Assembly: GCF_900156575.1 (NCBI RefSeq)
Contig: NZ_FTNY01000002.1
Coordinates: 434,001-498,000 of the forward strand
Reading direction: 5' to 3'
DNA from: Chryseobacterium shigense
Lineage (GTDB): Bacteria > Bacteroidota > Bacteroidia > Flavobacteriales > Weeksellaceae
Length of the DNA: 64,000 nucleotides
The translations under genes and the position numbers were made by a program. Shown in pieces: positions 52,359 through 61,526 of the stretch (position 1 is the stretch's first letter; the number at the start of each line of letters is the position of its first letter). The notes under the pieces are model-generated. The model was not told where the DNA came from. It worked only from the letters and a program-made list of their open reading frames with translations, and ran no database searches.

Positions 52359-52979
52359 ATGATGGATCTGCAAGAAAATTTTATACAGCTGTGTCTTACT
52401 TTTTCAAAAGACCAAAGTCTTATCAATCACTTTTGGCAGGAACTTGAAATAAATTATTCTGAAAAGGGGCGGCATTATCATGACCTTTTGCATCTGGAAA
52501 ATATGTTCAGGGAGCTGGATTCTGTAAAAGAACGTATTGAAAACTTCACTGCGGTTTCATTTGCTGTATTTTATCATGATGTCATTTACAATGCCTCTTC
52601 AAAATCGAATGAAGAAAAAAGTGCGTCGTATGCTGAATCCAGGCTTCAAAAACTAGGTTTACCTCAAGATCTTATTTCAAAAATCACCACTCAGATTATA
52701 GCTACAAAAACACATCGAAAAGCTGAAGATACGGACACCAATTATCTTTTGGATGCTGACCTTTCCATTCTGGGAAAAGATCTGGATGCGTATCTGGACT
52801 ATAGCCACAAAATAAGAAAAGAATACTCCATTTATCCGGATCTGCTTTATAAACCCGGAAGAAAAAAGGTGCTAAAACATTTTCTGGAGCTCGAAAGTCT
52901 CTTTAAAACAGATGAATTCAGGGAAAAATATGAGCTTAATGCCAAAAAAAATATAGCCGAAGAACTTAAGATTCTGTGA
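52359..52979 (+). CDS. HD-domain phosphohydrolase-like protein
   Basis: 206 residues; HD superfamily of the small COG4339 type: YHDLLHLENMFREL (first His/Asp), FAVFYHDVIYNASSKSNEEK with the HD pair, and ITTQIIATKTHRK and LLDADLSILGKDLD with the later His and Asp. Predicted metal-dependent phosphohydrolase; substrate unknown. It starts with tandem ATG codons 22 bp after the rhodanese stop. Confidence 0.85.
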   Translation: MMDLQENFIQLCLTFSKDQSLINHFWQELEINYSEKGRHYHDLLHLENMFRELDSVKERIENFTAVSFAVFYHDVIYNASSKSNEEKSASYAESRLQKLGLPQDLISKITTQIIATKTHRKAEDTDTNYLLDADLSILGKDLDAYLDYSHKIRKEYSIYPDLLYKPGRKKVLKHFLELESLFKTDEFREKYELNAKKNIAEELKIL

Positions 52980-52994
52980 ATATTATATATAAAA

Positions 52995-53020
52995 AGAGAT
53001 GCAGCAAAAGCCACATCTCC
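52995..53020 (-). terminator. Hairpin with minus-strand T run, no gene upstream
   Basis: GAGATG and CATCTC bound the hairpin; T-rich tail is on the minus strand. No minus-strand gene ends here: the nearest (53999) has its own terminator. The 1-kb stretch 52980-53998 is AT-rich and shows no convincing gene. Confidence 0.4.
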
Positions 53021-53551
53021 ATCAAAACATCCATTCAAACACAAACCATTTCTAACACAACTATTTCACATTCCAACACCCAGGATGAATTGAAAAATGT
53101 TTGTAAGTTTTAAGATCTTTTTTTCATAATTCTTGTTTTCAGAATCATCAGCATCACCTATTGATATTTCAAAAATAAACATTTAAATATCACTATAAGG
53201 TGATTTTAATTGCGTGTATTATGTAATTTAAGCATCGCCAAATACTGTCAAAACTATTGGTATCACAGGTTTATTTCTCTTTGGAAGATCCTTAAATATT
53301 TTTAAAAAATTAATGATATAGATTTATAATTTATTTAGAACACAAATTATCTATTTTTTTATTTTCATTAAAATCAATACAAATAAGAATAAAAAGACTG
53401 GTAAAATCTCCAATCAATACGCTTGAAAAATGACGGGATTGTCTTAATAATTTGTAACTTCTGTACAAAATGATGACTTTATCTTTAATCTGTACACATC
53501 AATAATCATCAAGTCATGAAGAAGCGGCAGGATATGACGAACAAATTGATT

Positions 53552-53586
53552 ACTAGTGCATATAAATTGAAACACCACTAGTGCAT
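53552..53586 (+). repeat. Direct repeat ACTAGTGCAT
   Basis: ACTAGTGCAT occurs at 53552-53561 and 53577-53586 in the gene-poor segment; each contains the palindrome ACTAGT. Could be a protein-binding site or trace of recombination. Confidence 0.45.
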
Positions 53587-53907
53587 TCATATTATAATAA
53601 ACCTTCCAATAGAATTAAATCATAATCCTGTAAATCTGTTAATATCGATGTTTTAAGACTACCCTTCTATAACAGCCACTAACAATATAAAGCTAGTGAA
53701 GACTTTCTCTAGTTAGTTTTATATCTATCAAATTTATGAGATCTGATAGGTTTTATTCTAAATTCTGTTTTTACTTTTTGTGAGTTGATTCCTACGTCAA
53801 AAATAAAATTAAAAGTTGTCATTTTGAACATCTGTTTAATCACTGTTCCTTTTTGACAGGCACATATTCAGCTTATAAAAATTAAAATAGGGGTCAAAGA
53901 AAAAATG

Positions 53908-53931
53908 AAGCTGCCCACAAAGAGCAGCTTC
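53908..53931 (-). terminator. Terminator of the toxin-like gene
   Basis: GAAGCTGC (53908-53915) pairs with GCAGCTTC (53924-53931); on the minus strand it is followed by ATTTTTTC. Confidence 0.8.
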
Positions 53932-53998
53932 AATAGTAATGATCCAACAAAGTATTTTATGGGGCCACCCGTAAAATCAAGTTGTTCTTATCAAATTT

Positions 53999-56551
53999 TT
54001 AATCCATTATTGGTATCATATACCAAATTTGATCTGAGTCAAATTTTACCTCCTGAGAATTAATATCACGATCTCCTTTTAAAGTGACTACTTGAGTAGG
54101 ATCAGCTTTAGACCTGATTATAAATCCCCCCGCTTTAATATCATATTCAATAAACCACAAATGTTTTTGATTTATTTCTGGAGTGTCCACATTATCTACA
54201 TTAATATTATACCCTTTCTGAAGAAACACCCAACCGCTGTTTTGGTATCGGGCTGTTTTTATTTTGTACGCTTTTTCAGAAGGATCGAATTCAATTCTCC
54301 ATTGACTAGAAATAAGTCCACGATTATAAAGTAATTCTAAATTATGTCTAGGCTGGTTATGATCGATGACATTTTTATAGCTCAACTTAGAACCGATATA
54401 ATAATTTCCTTGATCTACCTGCGGTCTATGTAATGGGTGTAAACTCCATTTTTGAGCTGCTTGATCGTTTGCCTCATGAACTTGAATACGTGTTCCGTCT
54501 GTGGTTTTACTATCGAGTAAATCAAGAAGCATCTCGTGATTCTGGATATTTCTAAGAATATACATTCCATCGTTGGTCATTTCAATCTGCCAAAACTGGT
54601 CATTCTCACCATTATCATTATAACCTATGACACTTCTATCCTTGCGACTGGCCCAAGCCAATACTAAATTGTCAGAAGATAAGTTTCTTATCTTATATGC
54701 TTTTTTACTACTATTATAAGTGAATTCCCACATTTGATTAGTTGAATATTTATTTTGCCAACCGATTACATTGTGGGCAGGTCCTAAATCTACTACAACA
54801 TTCGAATTAATACTACTTTTTATTTGGTATACACCGTCATCGATGGTTTTCCCGATCCAAGGGGTGATTGTCCATTTTTGATTTACTCCATTGTTTGAAT
54901 TATAAACTTGAATTTTGGTTCCGTTTGTAGTTTGACTACCAGATAAATCAAGAACCATCTCAGGATTCTTGTTATTTCTAAGAACATACTCTCCATTATT
55001 TCTTTTCTCAATTCGCCAAAACTGGCCATCATAATTTATATCCGGAAAACCTATGACATTAGAACCATTTTCACAAGTCAATACGAAACTGTTATATAAT
55101 AAGTTTTTTATTTTATATGCTTTTTGACTAGCATTATAAGTGAACTCCCATACCTGATTGTGTGAGGATTTGTTTTGCCAACCGACTACATTATTGGCAA
55201 CTCCTAAATCTACGACTACATTAGAATTAGGAATACTGCTTCTGATTTGATATTCTCCATCATTGATGATTTGCCCAGTCCAAGGGGTGATTATCCATTT
55301 TTGAGCTGCTTGACCATTTACCTCATGAACTTGAATTTTGGTTCCGTTTGTCGTTTTACTGTCTAGTAAATCAAGAACCATATCGTGATTCTTGTTATTT
55401 TTAAGAATATACTCTCCATTGTTGCTCACTTCAATTTGCCAAAACTGGTCACTATTATCTTCATCCTGAAAACCTATGACATTTTTACCCTTTGTACTGT
55501 CCCAAGTCAATATCAAATTTTTAGAATTTAAGTTTCTTATTTTATATGCTTTTTTACTAGCATTATAAGTGAATTCCCATATCTGATTGGTTGCAGAATT
55601 ATTTTGCCAACCGACTACATTACCAGCAACGCCTAAATCTACCGCAACATCAGAATTAACACTACTTTTAATTTGAAAGACACCGTCTTCTAAAACTCTT
55701 TTAGTTTCATCCGCCTTTGGGATATCTGTAATTTCTCCACGGCGATCAGTACTCATATCATATTTTTTATCATTAAAAAAACCTTTATTGTTACCTTCTG
55801 GATGATTATCATACCATTGTATTTGACCGGCACTGGAATATCTTCCAACTGGAGGTAGATTTTCCGGACCTCTAAATCTCGGATTTATCCATACTCTATA
55901 AATATTAGTGGATCTATATTCTATAGCGGATCTGATATATTGAGATTGTATTCCTCCCGGAAATGCAATCTCATTTTGATCGTCGTATTCATGTTCTCCC
56001 AATGAGGCATTCACATCTATCCCTCCGGGAGCGTAGATTTCATACGCATAATAAACTGCTACATATCGCATATCATAAGGAACCCACCATCTTCTTCCTT
56101 CATCAAATGTTTGTGTAGTTGACACGAAGATTGAAGGAGAATTAGTTGAGACATAGTGTGGTAAATTCGCTTCAATTGCTCTAGGTTGTGTATTCACAAA
56201 TGGCACGAAACCTTCTCCAAAAATCTGATTTGGAGGCCTACGATCCCATCTTATAAGACGCTGTCTTGTATCATTAACTTGAGGTCTCCAATTTAACTGA
56301 TAATAATTCATGTTTATTCTCGCGAATTGTTGAAGAAGATTAGATAGCTCAAGAAAAGCTATATTTCTAATCCAGTCTACAGCTGCAGCTTGTGCACCAT
56401 TAGTATTACCCGGACTATAATTTTCACGTACCTGTGAATTTTTTTGCGTGTTAATCTGTGCATTTATGTTGGTGGTATTACTTAATAAGAATGTAATACT
56501 TAAACATAATTTCATAATTAACAACCTTACGTTGTTGTTTTTAGTCATCAT
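53999..56551 (-). CDS. Pierisin/MTX-like ADP-ribosyltransferase toxin candidate with ricin-B repeats
   Basis: 850 residues. Signal peptide ends near NINAQ (residue 32). Residues about 60-285 look like an ADP-ribosyltransferase of the R-S-E class: RWDRRPPNQIF with Arg101, FVSTT (Ser144-Thr146) and DQNEIAFPGGI with Gln192-x-Glu194. Residues about 287-850 hold four ricin-B-type modules of about 140 residues, each with three QxW-type repeats (for example QIW 323-325, QFW 369-371, QKW 417-419); the first three modules are very alike and the fourth is diverged. This is the domain order and size of pierisin (DNA-guanine modifying, QxE) and of mosquitocidal toxin (ExE). Ricin modules should bind glycans on a target cell. 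Toxic activity and target are inference. Confidence 0.8.
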   Translation of the reverse strand: MMTKNNNVRLLIMKLCLSITFLLSNTTNINAQINTQKNSQVRENYSPGNTNGAQAAAVDWIRNIAFLELSNLLQQFARINMNYYQLNWRPQVNDTRQRLIRWDRRPPNQIFGEGFVPFVNTQPRAIEANLPHYVSTNSPSIFVSTTQTFDEGRRWWVPYDMRYVAVYYAYEIYAPGGIDVNASLGEHEYDDQNEIAFPGGIQSQYIRSAIEYRSTNIYRVWINPRFRGPENLPPVGRYSSAGQIQWYDNHPEGNNKGFFNDKKYDMSTDRRGEITDIPKADETKRVLEDGVFQIKSSVNSDVAVDLGVAGNVVGWQNNSATNQIWEFTYNASKKAYKIRNLNSKNLILTWDSTKGKNVIGFQDEDNSDQFWQIEVSNNGEYILKNNKNHDMVLDLLDSKTTNGTKIQVHEVNGQAAQKWIITPWTGQIINDGEYQIRSSIPNSNVVVDLGVANNVVGWQNKSSHNQVWEFTYNASQKAYKIKNLLYNSFVLTCENGSNVIGFPDINYDGQFWRIEKRNNGEYVLRNNKNPEMVLDLSGSQTTNGTKIQVYNSNNGVNQKWTITPWIGKTIDDGVYQIKSSINSNVVVDLGPAHNVIGWQNKYSTNQMWEFTYNSSKKAYKIRNLSSDNLVLAWASRKDRSVIGYNDNGENDQFWQIEMTNDGMYILRNIQNHEMLLDLLDSKTTDGTRIQVHEANDQAAQKWSLHPLHRPQVDQGNYYIGSKLSYKNVIDHNQPRHNLELLYNRGLISSQWRIEFDPSEKAYKIKTARYQNSGWVFLQKGYNINVDNVDTPEINQKHLWFIEYDIKAGGFIIRSKADPTQVVTLKGDRDINSQEVKFDSDQIWYMIPIMD

Positions 56552-56696
56552 TTTGTTTGTGTTTTAAAAGTTATAATTCCCTTAACAAGGAGTTATAAAT
56601 GTATTAAAATTTATTTAAAGACCACATATTTATTTACTTATTTTCAATGTCCGTAGTTAATAATAATTTATATATTTCTTTAATAATCAAATAATT

Positions 56697-56831
56697 ATGA
56701 ATCTACTTAGCCTTATATTTCATTTTGAAGGTAAAGAATATCTTTCAATGGCCAAAGAGATTAAAAAATTAATTTGCAAATGTTCAATTAATGAGTTTTT
56801 TGATAAAAAGTATCTGGTACTACGAATGTAA
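56697..56831 (+). CDS. Small hypothetical ORF beside toxin-like gene (44 aa)
   Basis: A 44-residue ORF from ATG 56697, divergent from the toxin-like gene by 145 bp. Sequence begins MNLLSLIFHFEGKEYLSMAK and has two cysteines and a lysine-rich centre. No family recognised. It may be a remnant, since the following 400 bp are a decayed gene, or a small partner of the toxin. Confidence 0.3.
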   Translation: MNLLSLIFHFEGKEYLSMAKEIKKLICKCSINEFFDKKYLVLRM

Positions 56832-56865
56832 AAAAAGAAAATTTCACCACTAAAAAACGATGATG

Positions 56866-57224
56866 AATAAAAATCTGGGGAAATAATGATGAACTAAAAA
56901 TTTTATATAATACAATTTACAAATTTTGGAACGATGAAGATTTTCTTCACATCAAGGATATGAAAACAGAGCTAAAGTTGTCATTAGCTTTGCCCATGAA
57001 ATAAGAAAAGCCAGTTATGGAAGTAGACTTTAAATAAATAGCAATTCTTTTTATTTTGCAGATATTTGTCACTTAGAATTTCAGATTTCTTGGCCAGATA
57101 TGTTTTTTTCATATCCTGTTTAAACTATAATGGATCTTGGATAGAAACTACAAAGAGCGATGTCTCAATATTTCGACGACTTGAATATTGGATTTAAAAA
57201 ACCATGTATGATTATGATAACTTA
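56866..57224 (+). pseudogene. Decayed gene, DUF6904-like
   Basis: Protein-like sequence is readable with frameshift and stops: IWGNNDELKILYNTIYKFWN, KTELKLSLA, then after a shift near 57000 FAHEIRKASYGSR, stop, SNSFYFADI and ISWPDMFFSYPV, stop. The order (acidic start, LYDTIY-like helix, EIRKAYxG, WPD) resembles DUF6904 proteins. Clearly broken. The remaining sequence to 57590 is AT-rich and without a convincing gene (a 29-codon ORF at 57300 is noted only). Confidence 0.4.
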
Positions 57225-57598
57225 GGTGTCAAAAAACTATCTGGGTTTCTTAACGGTGCAATAAACCGGACCTAGCCTAATAATAATAAGAAGAATACAA
57301 TGAATACATTTACAAAGACAAGAAATACATTAAAATTACTAGACAAAAAATATTCTTCTGTGCTCCCATATTTAACCGAAATACTATAATATGGTTACAC
57401 ATCATTAAAATAGATATGCTTTCTGATATTCTTTACTACAATAGTATAAACCTCTTTTCAGAATAATAAATCAGAATTTCCTGACAAATTCTTTACTTTA
57501 CAGCCATATTCAATACCATATTCCTGGCTGTCAGAAACATCATATATCATATTAATTTTGAGAACTTTTAAGCCATGTGCTTTAAAAATAAAAAAAAA

Positions 57599-57618
57599 CA
57601 CCTTGTTCAATCAAGGTG
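57599..57618 (-). terminator. Terminator of hydrolase operon
   Basis: CACCTTG (57599-57605) pairs with CAAGGTG (57612-57618); T run on the minus strand. Confidence 0.75.
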
Positions 57619-57637
57619 CTATGTACTGTAAGTATTG

Positions 57638-58408
57638 TCAGCTATTCTGTTTTATAAATGCTGCTGTTTTGTTGAGAACCATTTCCGGAACTTCTTTGTG
57701 CGGCGTATGCCCTATTCCGGGAATGATATATTTTTCTGACGTTCCGGCTATCTGATTCACTGTTTTTTCAACCTGCTCCAACGTTCCGTATTCATCAGCT
57801 TCTCCCTGAATGAAGAGTAAAGGGCATTGAATATTTTTTAAGAGGTATTCAATATTCCAGCTTCTGTAGTCTTCGCGGGTCCAGGTTTCTGTCCATGCTT
57901 TGAAGAGCATTTCTACCTTGTCACCGTGGTATTTTTGCAGACGTTCGGGAAGATTGGTTGTTTTATAAGCATCCCAGGCATCATAAACTCCTTTCAGCGT
58001 CACGTCTTCCACAAAAATATGTCCTGCTTCACAGATAACCGCTTTTACTGTTTCCGGATATTTAGCCGCGGTGATCAAGGCAATCGTTCCGCCATCACTG
58101 TGCCCAAATAGAATAGCATTAGTAATATGAAGCTCCGAAAGCAGATCATTCAAAAGATCAGCTTCCAATTCCATATAGTTGACGGGTCTTTCATGGGTAA
58201 GCATAGGCTCTGATTTTCCGTAACCTAATCTGTCATATACCAGGACATTGCAGTCGGTAGCTTGTGAGAGTTTTGCTGGAAAATCTCTCCAAAGTTGAGT
58301 ACAACCCAAGGAATCGTGTAGAAAAACAATAACAGGTTTTCCTTCCCATGCATGATGATATGCTGTATAAAGTTTCTGACCTCCTACTTCTATTATTCTT
58401 TCTTCCAT
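57638..58408 (-). CDS. Alpha/beta hydrolase
   Basis: 256 residues, one alpha/beta-hydrolase fold: VIVFLHDSLGCTQLWRDFP (oxyanion region, HDS in place of HG), VLVYDRLGYGKSEP, nucleophile elbow LFGHSDGGTIAL with Ser, late Asp in QGEADEYGTLEQ and His in IPGIGHTPHKEVP. Esterase or C-C hydrolase; substrate unknown. It lies 15 bp after the flavin enzyme gene (from its stop), so they are cotranscribed. Confidence 0.9.
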   Translation of the reverse strand: MEERIIEVGGQKLYTAYHHAWEGKPVIVFLHDSLGCTQLWRDFPAKLSQATDCNVLVYDRLGYGKSEPMLTHERPVNYMELEADLLNDLLSELHITNAILFGHSDGGTIALITAAKYPETVKAVICEAGHIFVEDVTLKGVYDAWDAYKTTNLPERLQKYHGDKVEMLFKAWTETWTREDYRSWNIEYLLKNIQCPLLFIQGEADEYGTLEQVEKTVNQIAGTSEKYIIPGIGHTPHKEVPEMVLNKTAAFIKQNS

Positions 58409-58423
58409 TTGTCCAAATCTCTA

Positions 58424-59413
58424 TTACAATACTGGTGTTTTCGCTTCTTCAAATTCCTTCAGTAAATTACTGAAAACAGTTTCTACCGGAAGGATATCAT
58501 TAATCAAAGCCGAAACCTGACCTATTTCAAGCTCGCCATCTTCCATATCTCCTTCAAACATTCCCCGCTTTGCTCTCGCTCGTCCTAATGAAGCGATCAA
58601 AGCATCTTTATCTCTTCCGGACTGGTAGATGTCTTCCAGTTCACCAAAGAATTTATTTTTAACCATCCTTACGGGGGCTAGTTCTTTTAAGGTAAGGTGC
58701 GTATCCCCTTCATTGAGTTCTGTAATTTTCTTTTTCCAGTTTTCGTGGGCACTTGCTTCAACGGTGGCAGCGAATCTTGAACCGATCTGTACTCCATCCG
58801 CTCCTAAAATCATAGCTGCTTTCATTTGCGAGCCGAGTGCAATTCCTCCTGCAGCGATTAAGGGTTTAGAAATATGATTTTTCACATTCGGGATCAGACA
58901 GAAAGTAGTGGTTTCATCTCTTCCGTTGTGTCCTCCCGCTTCAAAACCTTCTGCAACGATGGCATCTACTCCGGCATCTTCACATTTTACGGCAAATTTG
59001 GTAGACGAGACTACGTGGGCAACTTTTATTCCTTCTTTTTGAAGTGTTTCTGTATAAGTTTTTGGATTTCCCGCAGAGGTAAAGACGATCTTTACGCCTT
59101 CTTCAAGAATAATCTGGATGATCTCTTCAAGATTGGGATATAGCATAGGTACATTCACGCCAAAAGGCTTATTGGTAGCCATTTTGCATTTTTGGATATT
59201 TTCTCTGAGGATATCAGGGTACATACTTCCTGCCCCTATAATTCCCAATCCTCCGCAGTTAGAAACCGCTGAAGCTAATTTCCAACCTGAATGCCAGATC
59301 ATTCCGGCCTGAATAATAGGATATTGTATAGTAAAAAGCTCTGTAATTCTATTGTGACCTGTCTTCATTTCGTGAAGTTTTTTTGCTGAATTGAAATCTA
59401 TAAAATTGCTCAT
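58424..59413 (-). CDS. Nitronate monooxygenase family flavoprotein
   Basis: 329 residues from ATG 59413 (MSNFIDFNS). TIM-barrel FMN enzyme of the 2-nitropropane dioxygenase/YrpB family: IQYPIIQAGMIWHSGWKLA, GGLGIIGAGSMYPD, PFGVNVPML, VFTSAGNPKTYTE, and AEGFEAGGHNGRDETTTF carrying the FMN-phosphate loop and the conserved His, then AAGGIALGSQMKAAMILGAD and GSRFAATVEA. May oxidise alkyl nitronates or act as an enoyl-ACP-reductase-like protein (FabK relatives); context does not decide. Confidence 0.9.
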   Translation of the reverse strand: MSNFIDFNSAKKLHEMKTGHNRITELFTIQYPIIQAGMIWHSGWKLASAVSNCGGLGIIGAGSMYPDILRENIQKCKMATNKPFGVNVPMLYPNLEEIIQIILEEGVKIVFTSAGNPKTYTETLQKEGIKVAHVVSSTKFAVKCEDAGVDAIVAEGFEAGGHNGRDETTTFCLIPNVKNHISKPLIAAGGIALGSQMKAAMILGADGVQIGSRFAATVEASAHENWKKKITELNEGDTHLTLKELAPVRMVKNKFFGELEDIYQSGRDKDALIASLGRARAKRGMFEGDMEDGELEIGQVSALINDILPVETVFSNLLKEFEEAKTPVL

Positions 59414-59478
59414 GCGTAAAAATACTAAAAACAATGGTTTTTAGTGATTAAAAATTGGGGGAAATTATCTGATATTAG

Positions 59479-59982
59479 CTATGGCTTTAAGCGGTACTTA
59501 TTGAGTAATTCATCTATTAAAGGGCTTATCGTCATAAATTGATGAGCCAGTTTCAGGAGATCATCCTGGAGTTGATCATGTTTTAATACAACCCATCCTT
59601 CCATTAAGGTCAAAGGACCGTATTTTACACTGACATTCTCCCAGTTTTCTTTTTCCTTTTCAAAACGAGTTCTAAATTCTTCGGCGAAACTTCTGGCCGG
59701 GATCTTATAGGCTTTCAGCGCTCTTACTTTTAATGCGTGAATATTGTAATATAGCTTCCCTTCTCCAATTGATTTTTCGCTCACCCAAACCGAAAAAAAG
59801 ATTCTGCCGGGAGCATTCAAGGGAGACTGTACATTACTGGCCCATTCAGGCTTATATATCTTTAATGCAACAGACTCAAGAATGATGTTGACAGAAAGCT
59901 GAAGTCCGGCATCATCAAAGTCTTTTTCCGAAATGGCATCAACAGCTTTCTGAAATTCCTGTTGATAAAAGTGTTCATCCAT
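59479..59982 (-). CDS. Conserved hypothetical protein (167 aa)
   Basis: A soluble protein without signal peptide or known motif: MDEHFYQQEFQKAVDAISEK, then RIFFSVWVSEKSIGEGKLYY and KVRALKAYKIPARSFAEEFR, ending in a helical LLNKYRLKP. The alternating beta and helix pattern suggests a single alpha+beta domain. Same strand as the flavin enzyme (45 bp gap) and downstream of the parvulin gene, separated by a terminator. Confidence 0.7.
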   Translation of the reverse strand: MDEHFYQQEFQKAVDAISEKDFDDAGLQLSVNIILESVALKIYKPEWASNVQSPLNAPGRIFFSVWVSEKSIGEGKLYYNIHALKVRALKAYKIPARSFAEEFRTRFEKEKENWENVSVKYGPLTLMEGWVVLKHDQLQDDLLKLAHQFMTISPLIDELLNKYRLKP

Positions 59983-60044
59983 TGCTTTATGATTTTATTA
60001 TCTAAAATATATAATTTTCCAGAAAACCAATCTGTATACAAAAA

Positions 60045-60070
60045 AAACCTTCAGAAATTCTGAAGGTTTT
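60045..60070 (-). terminator. Terminator of parvulin gene
   Basis: AAAACCTTCAGAA pairs perfectly with TTCTGAAGGTTTT; runs of A and T on both sides. Confidence 0.85.
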
Positions 60071-60074
60071 GTAT

Positions 60075-61439
60075 TTATTTTTTGATTGATTCTTTTTTCC
60101 AGTTGGCTTTGAAGTTACATTTATCATAACGTCCGTCAATTGATATAAAGGTTGTCGGTAATTTAGAGTTGACAAACTTCTCAATCATTTCGTTACGCTT
60201 TTTGTTAAGCGCCATCTGCTTGATTCTGTTATAATCTGTTTCCAGCGTAATCTGGTGTGCAGGAATCACATCTTCCTGCTTAATGATCTTCACAACTTTT
60301 CTTTTATTGTCTTCATCTTCGAAAGCAGCTGTAATATCTCCCTTGTTCAGACCTGCCAATTCATAGCTGATGGATCCCGGAATACTTTCTCTTTCGATTT
60401 TATCAGAACCGTCTGCTCCTGCGATAATTCCTGCATTGAACTTGGTTTTCTTATCATCTGAAAATTTAAAAGCAGCATCTTTAAATGTGATCTTTCCAGC
60501 AAAGATCAGTCCTTTGATACTGTCTAGTTTTATTTTTGCCGTTTTTACTTCATCATCTGTAGGGGTCGCCTTTAGCAGGATGTGTCTAGCGTCATAAACT
60601 TTACCTGATTTTTTGATCAGCTGTATAATATGATATCCGAATTCAGATTCAATAGGATCTGAGATTTCATTTTCCTGAAGGTTTAGAGCCGCTGCTTCAA
60701 ATGGCTTTACCATTTGTCCTTTGTAGATGTTTTTATACAAACCTCCGTTGGCCGCAGATCCTTCATCTTCAGAATAAATCCTTGCCTGGCTTTCGAAAGT
60801 TTCTCCTCCTGCAATATCCTGTTTGATTTTCTTTAATCTTTTAATCAGGTCTTCTTTATGAGCTTCTGTCAGCTTAGGATACATCATGATCTGAGCTAAA
60901 GAAATTTCATCTTTTACCTGTGGAAGCTGCATTTTGTAAAGGTTATAGAAATCTGTCACCTCATTTGGCGTAACGTCTGCTTTTTCAGTGATACGCTGAT
61001 ATTTTGCCTGCCCGTAATACTGGTCTATATCGATCTTTTCGATTGCATTTTTCATTTCAAATCCGTTTCTGAATTTATATGCAGTAAGCATTGTTTTTTC
61101 ATCCGGGAATTGAGAGAGCAACTGACGGTATTTTGCATTGGCCTGCTCTTTAATGGCAGCAGAACGGTTTTCAATCAATGTATCTTTTTTGGCTTCGTAT
61201 ACAAGAAGTTTGTTGCTGATCAGGTTTTCAAGGAACTCACATTTGTCAGTTTCAGAGGCTCCCTGCTGTTTGGCATAGTTCATCTGCTCATTCACATCTG
61301 ATTCCAAAACAATTTCATCACCGATAACAGCAGCAATACCATCCACTAACTCTCCTGGTTTTAGCTGAGCATTCATGTTTGAAGAGAATATCATCATGAA
61401 AATCCCAAGAAGAAAAGTGATTTTTAGTTTATTTGTCAT
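60075..61439 (-). CDS. SurA-like periplasmic peptidyl-prolyl isomerase
   Basis: 454 residues: signal peptide (MTNKLKITFLLGIFMMIFSS...MNAQ), SurA N-terminal chaperone part (LVDGIAAVIGDEIVLESDVN), and two parvulin domains (about 170-270 with EISLAQIMMYPK and FGYHIIQLIKKSG; about 275-385 with YDARHILLKATPTDDE and GDITAAFEDE). The C-terminal helix completes the SurA core. It assists folding of outer membrane proteins. Second or first gene of its own unit; the PfkB kinase gene upstream is 87 bp away. Confidence 0.9.
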   Translation of the reverse strand: MTNKLKITFLLGIFMMIFSSNMNAQLKPGELVDGIAAVIGDEIVLESDVNEQMNYAKQQGASETDKCEFLENLISNKLLVYEAKKDTLIENRSAAIKEQANAKYRQLLSQFPDEKTMLTAYKFRNGFEMKNAIEKIDIDQYYGQAKYQRITEKADVTPNEVTDFYNLYKMQLPQVKDEISLAQIMMYPKLTEAHKEDLIKRLKKIKQDIAGGETFESQARIYSEDEGSAANGGLYKNIYKGQMVKPFEAAALNLQENEISDPIESEFGYHIIQLIKKSGKVYDARHILLKATPTDDEVKTAKIKLDSIKGLIFAGKITFKDAAFKFSDDKKTKFNAGIIAGADGSDKIERESIPGSISYELAGLNKGDITAAFEDEDNKRKVVKIIKQEDVIPAHQITLETDYNRIKQMALNKKRNEMIEKFVNSKLPTTFISIDGRYDKCNFKANWKKESIKK

Positions 61440-61526
61440 TTTACTATTTTAAACAAGTTGCAAATTTAGAATTCTTAACGAATTAGTCTAAATTTTTTAT
61501 TATAAATATTTCTTAAAAAGATTTAT

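Noticed and set aside
53516..53578. 21-codon ORF (MKKRQDMTNK...) in the gene-poor segment
   Set aside because: Very short, no promoter box at correct spacing and no following terminator; could be a remnant but cannot be supported.
53999..56551. Toxin-like gene as a plain carbohydrate-binding protein with ricin repeats
   Set aside because: The N-terminal 285 residues carry three ordered ADP-ribosyltransferase motifs, which a simple lectin would not have; kept as toxin candidate.
57300..57389. 29-codon ORF near the DUF6904-like remnant
   Set aside because: Too short and without family resemblance; likely part of the decayed sequence.
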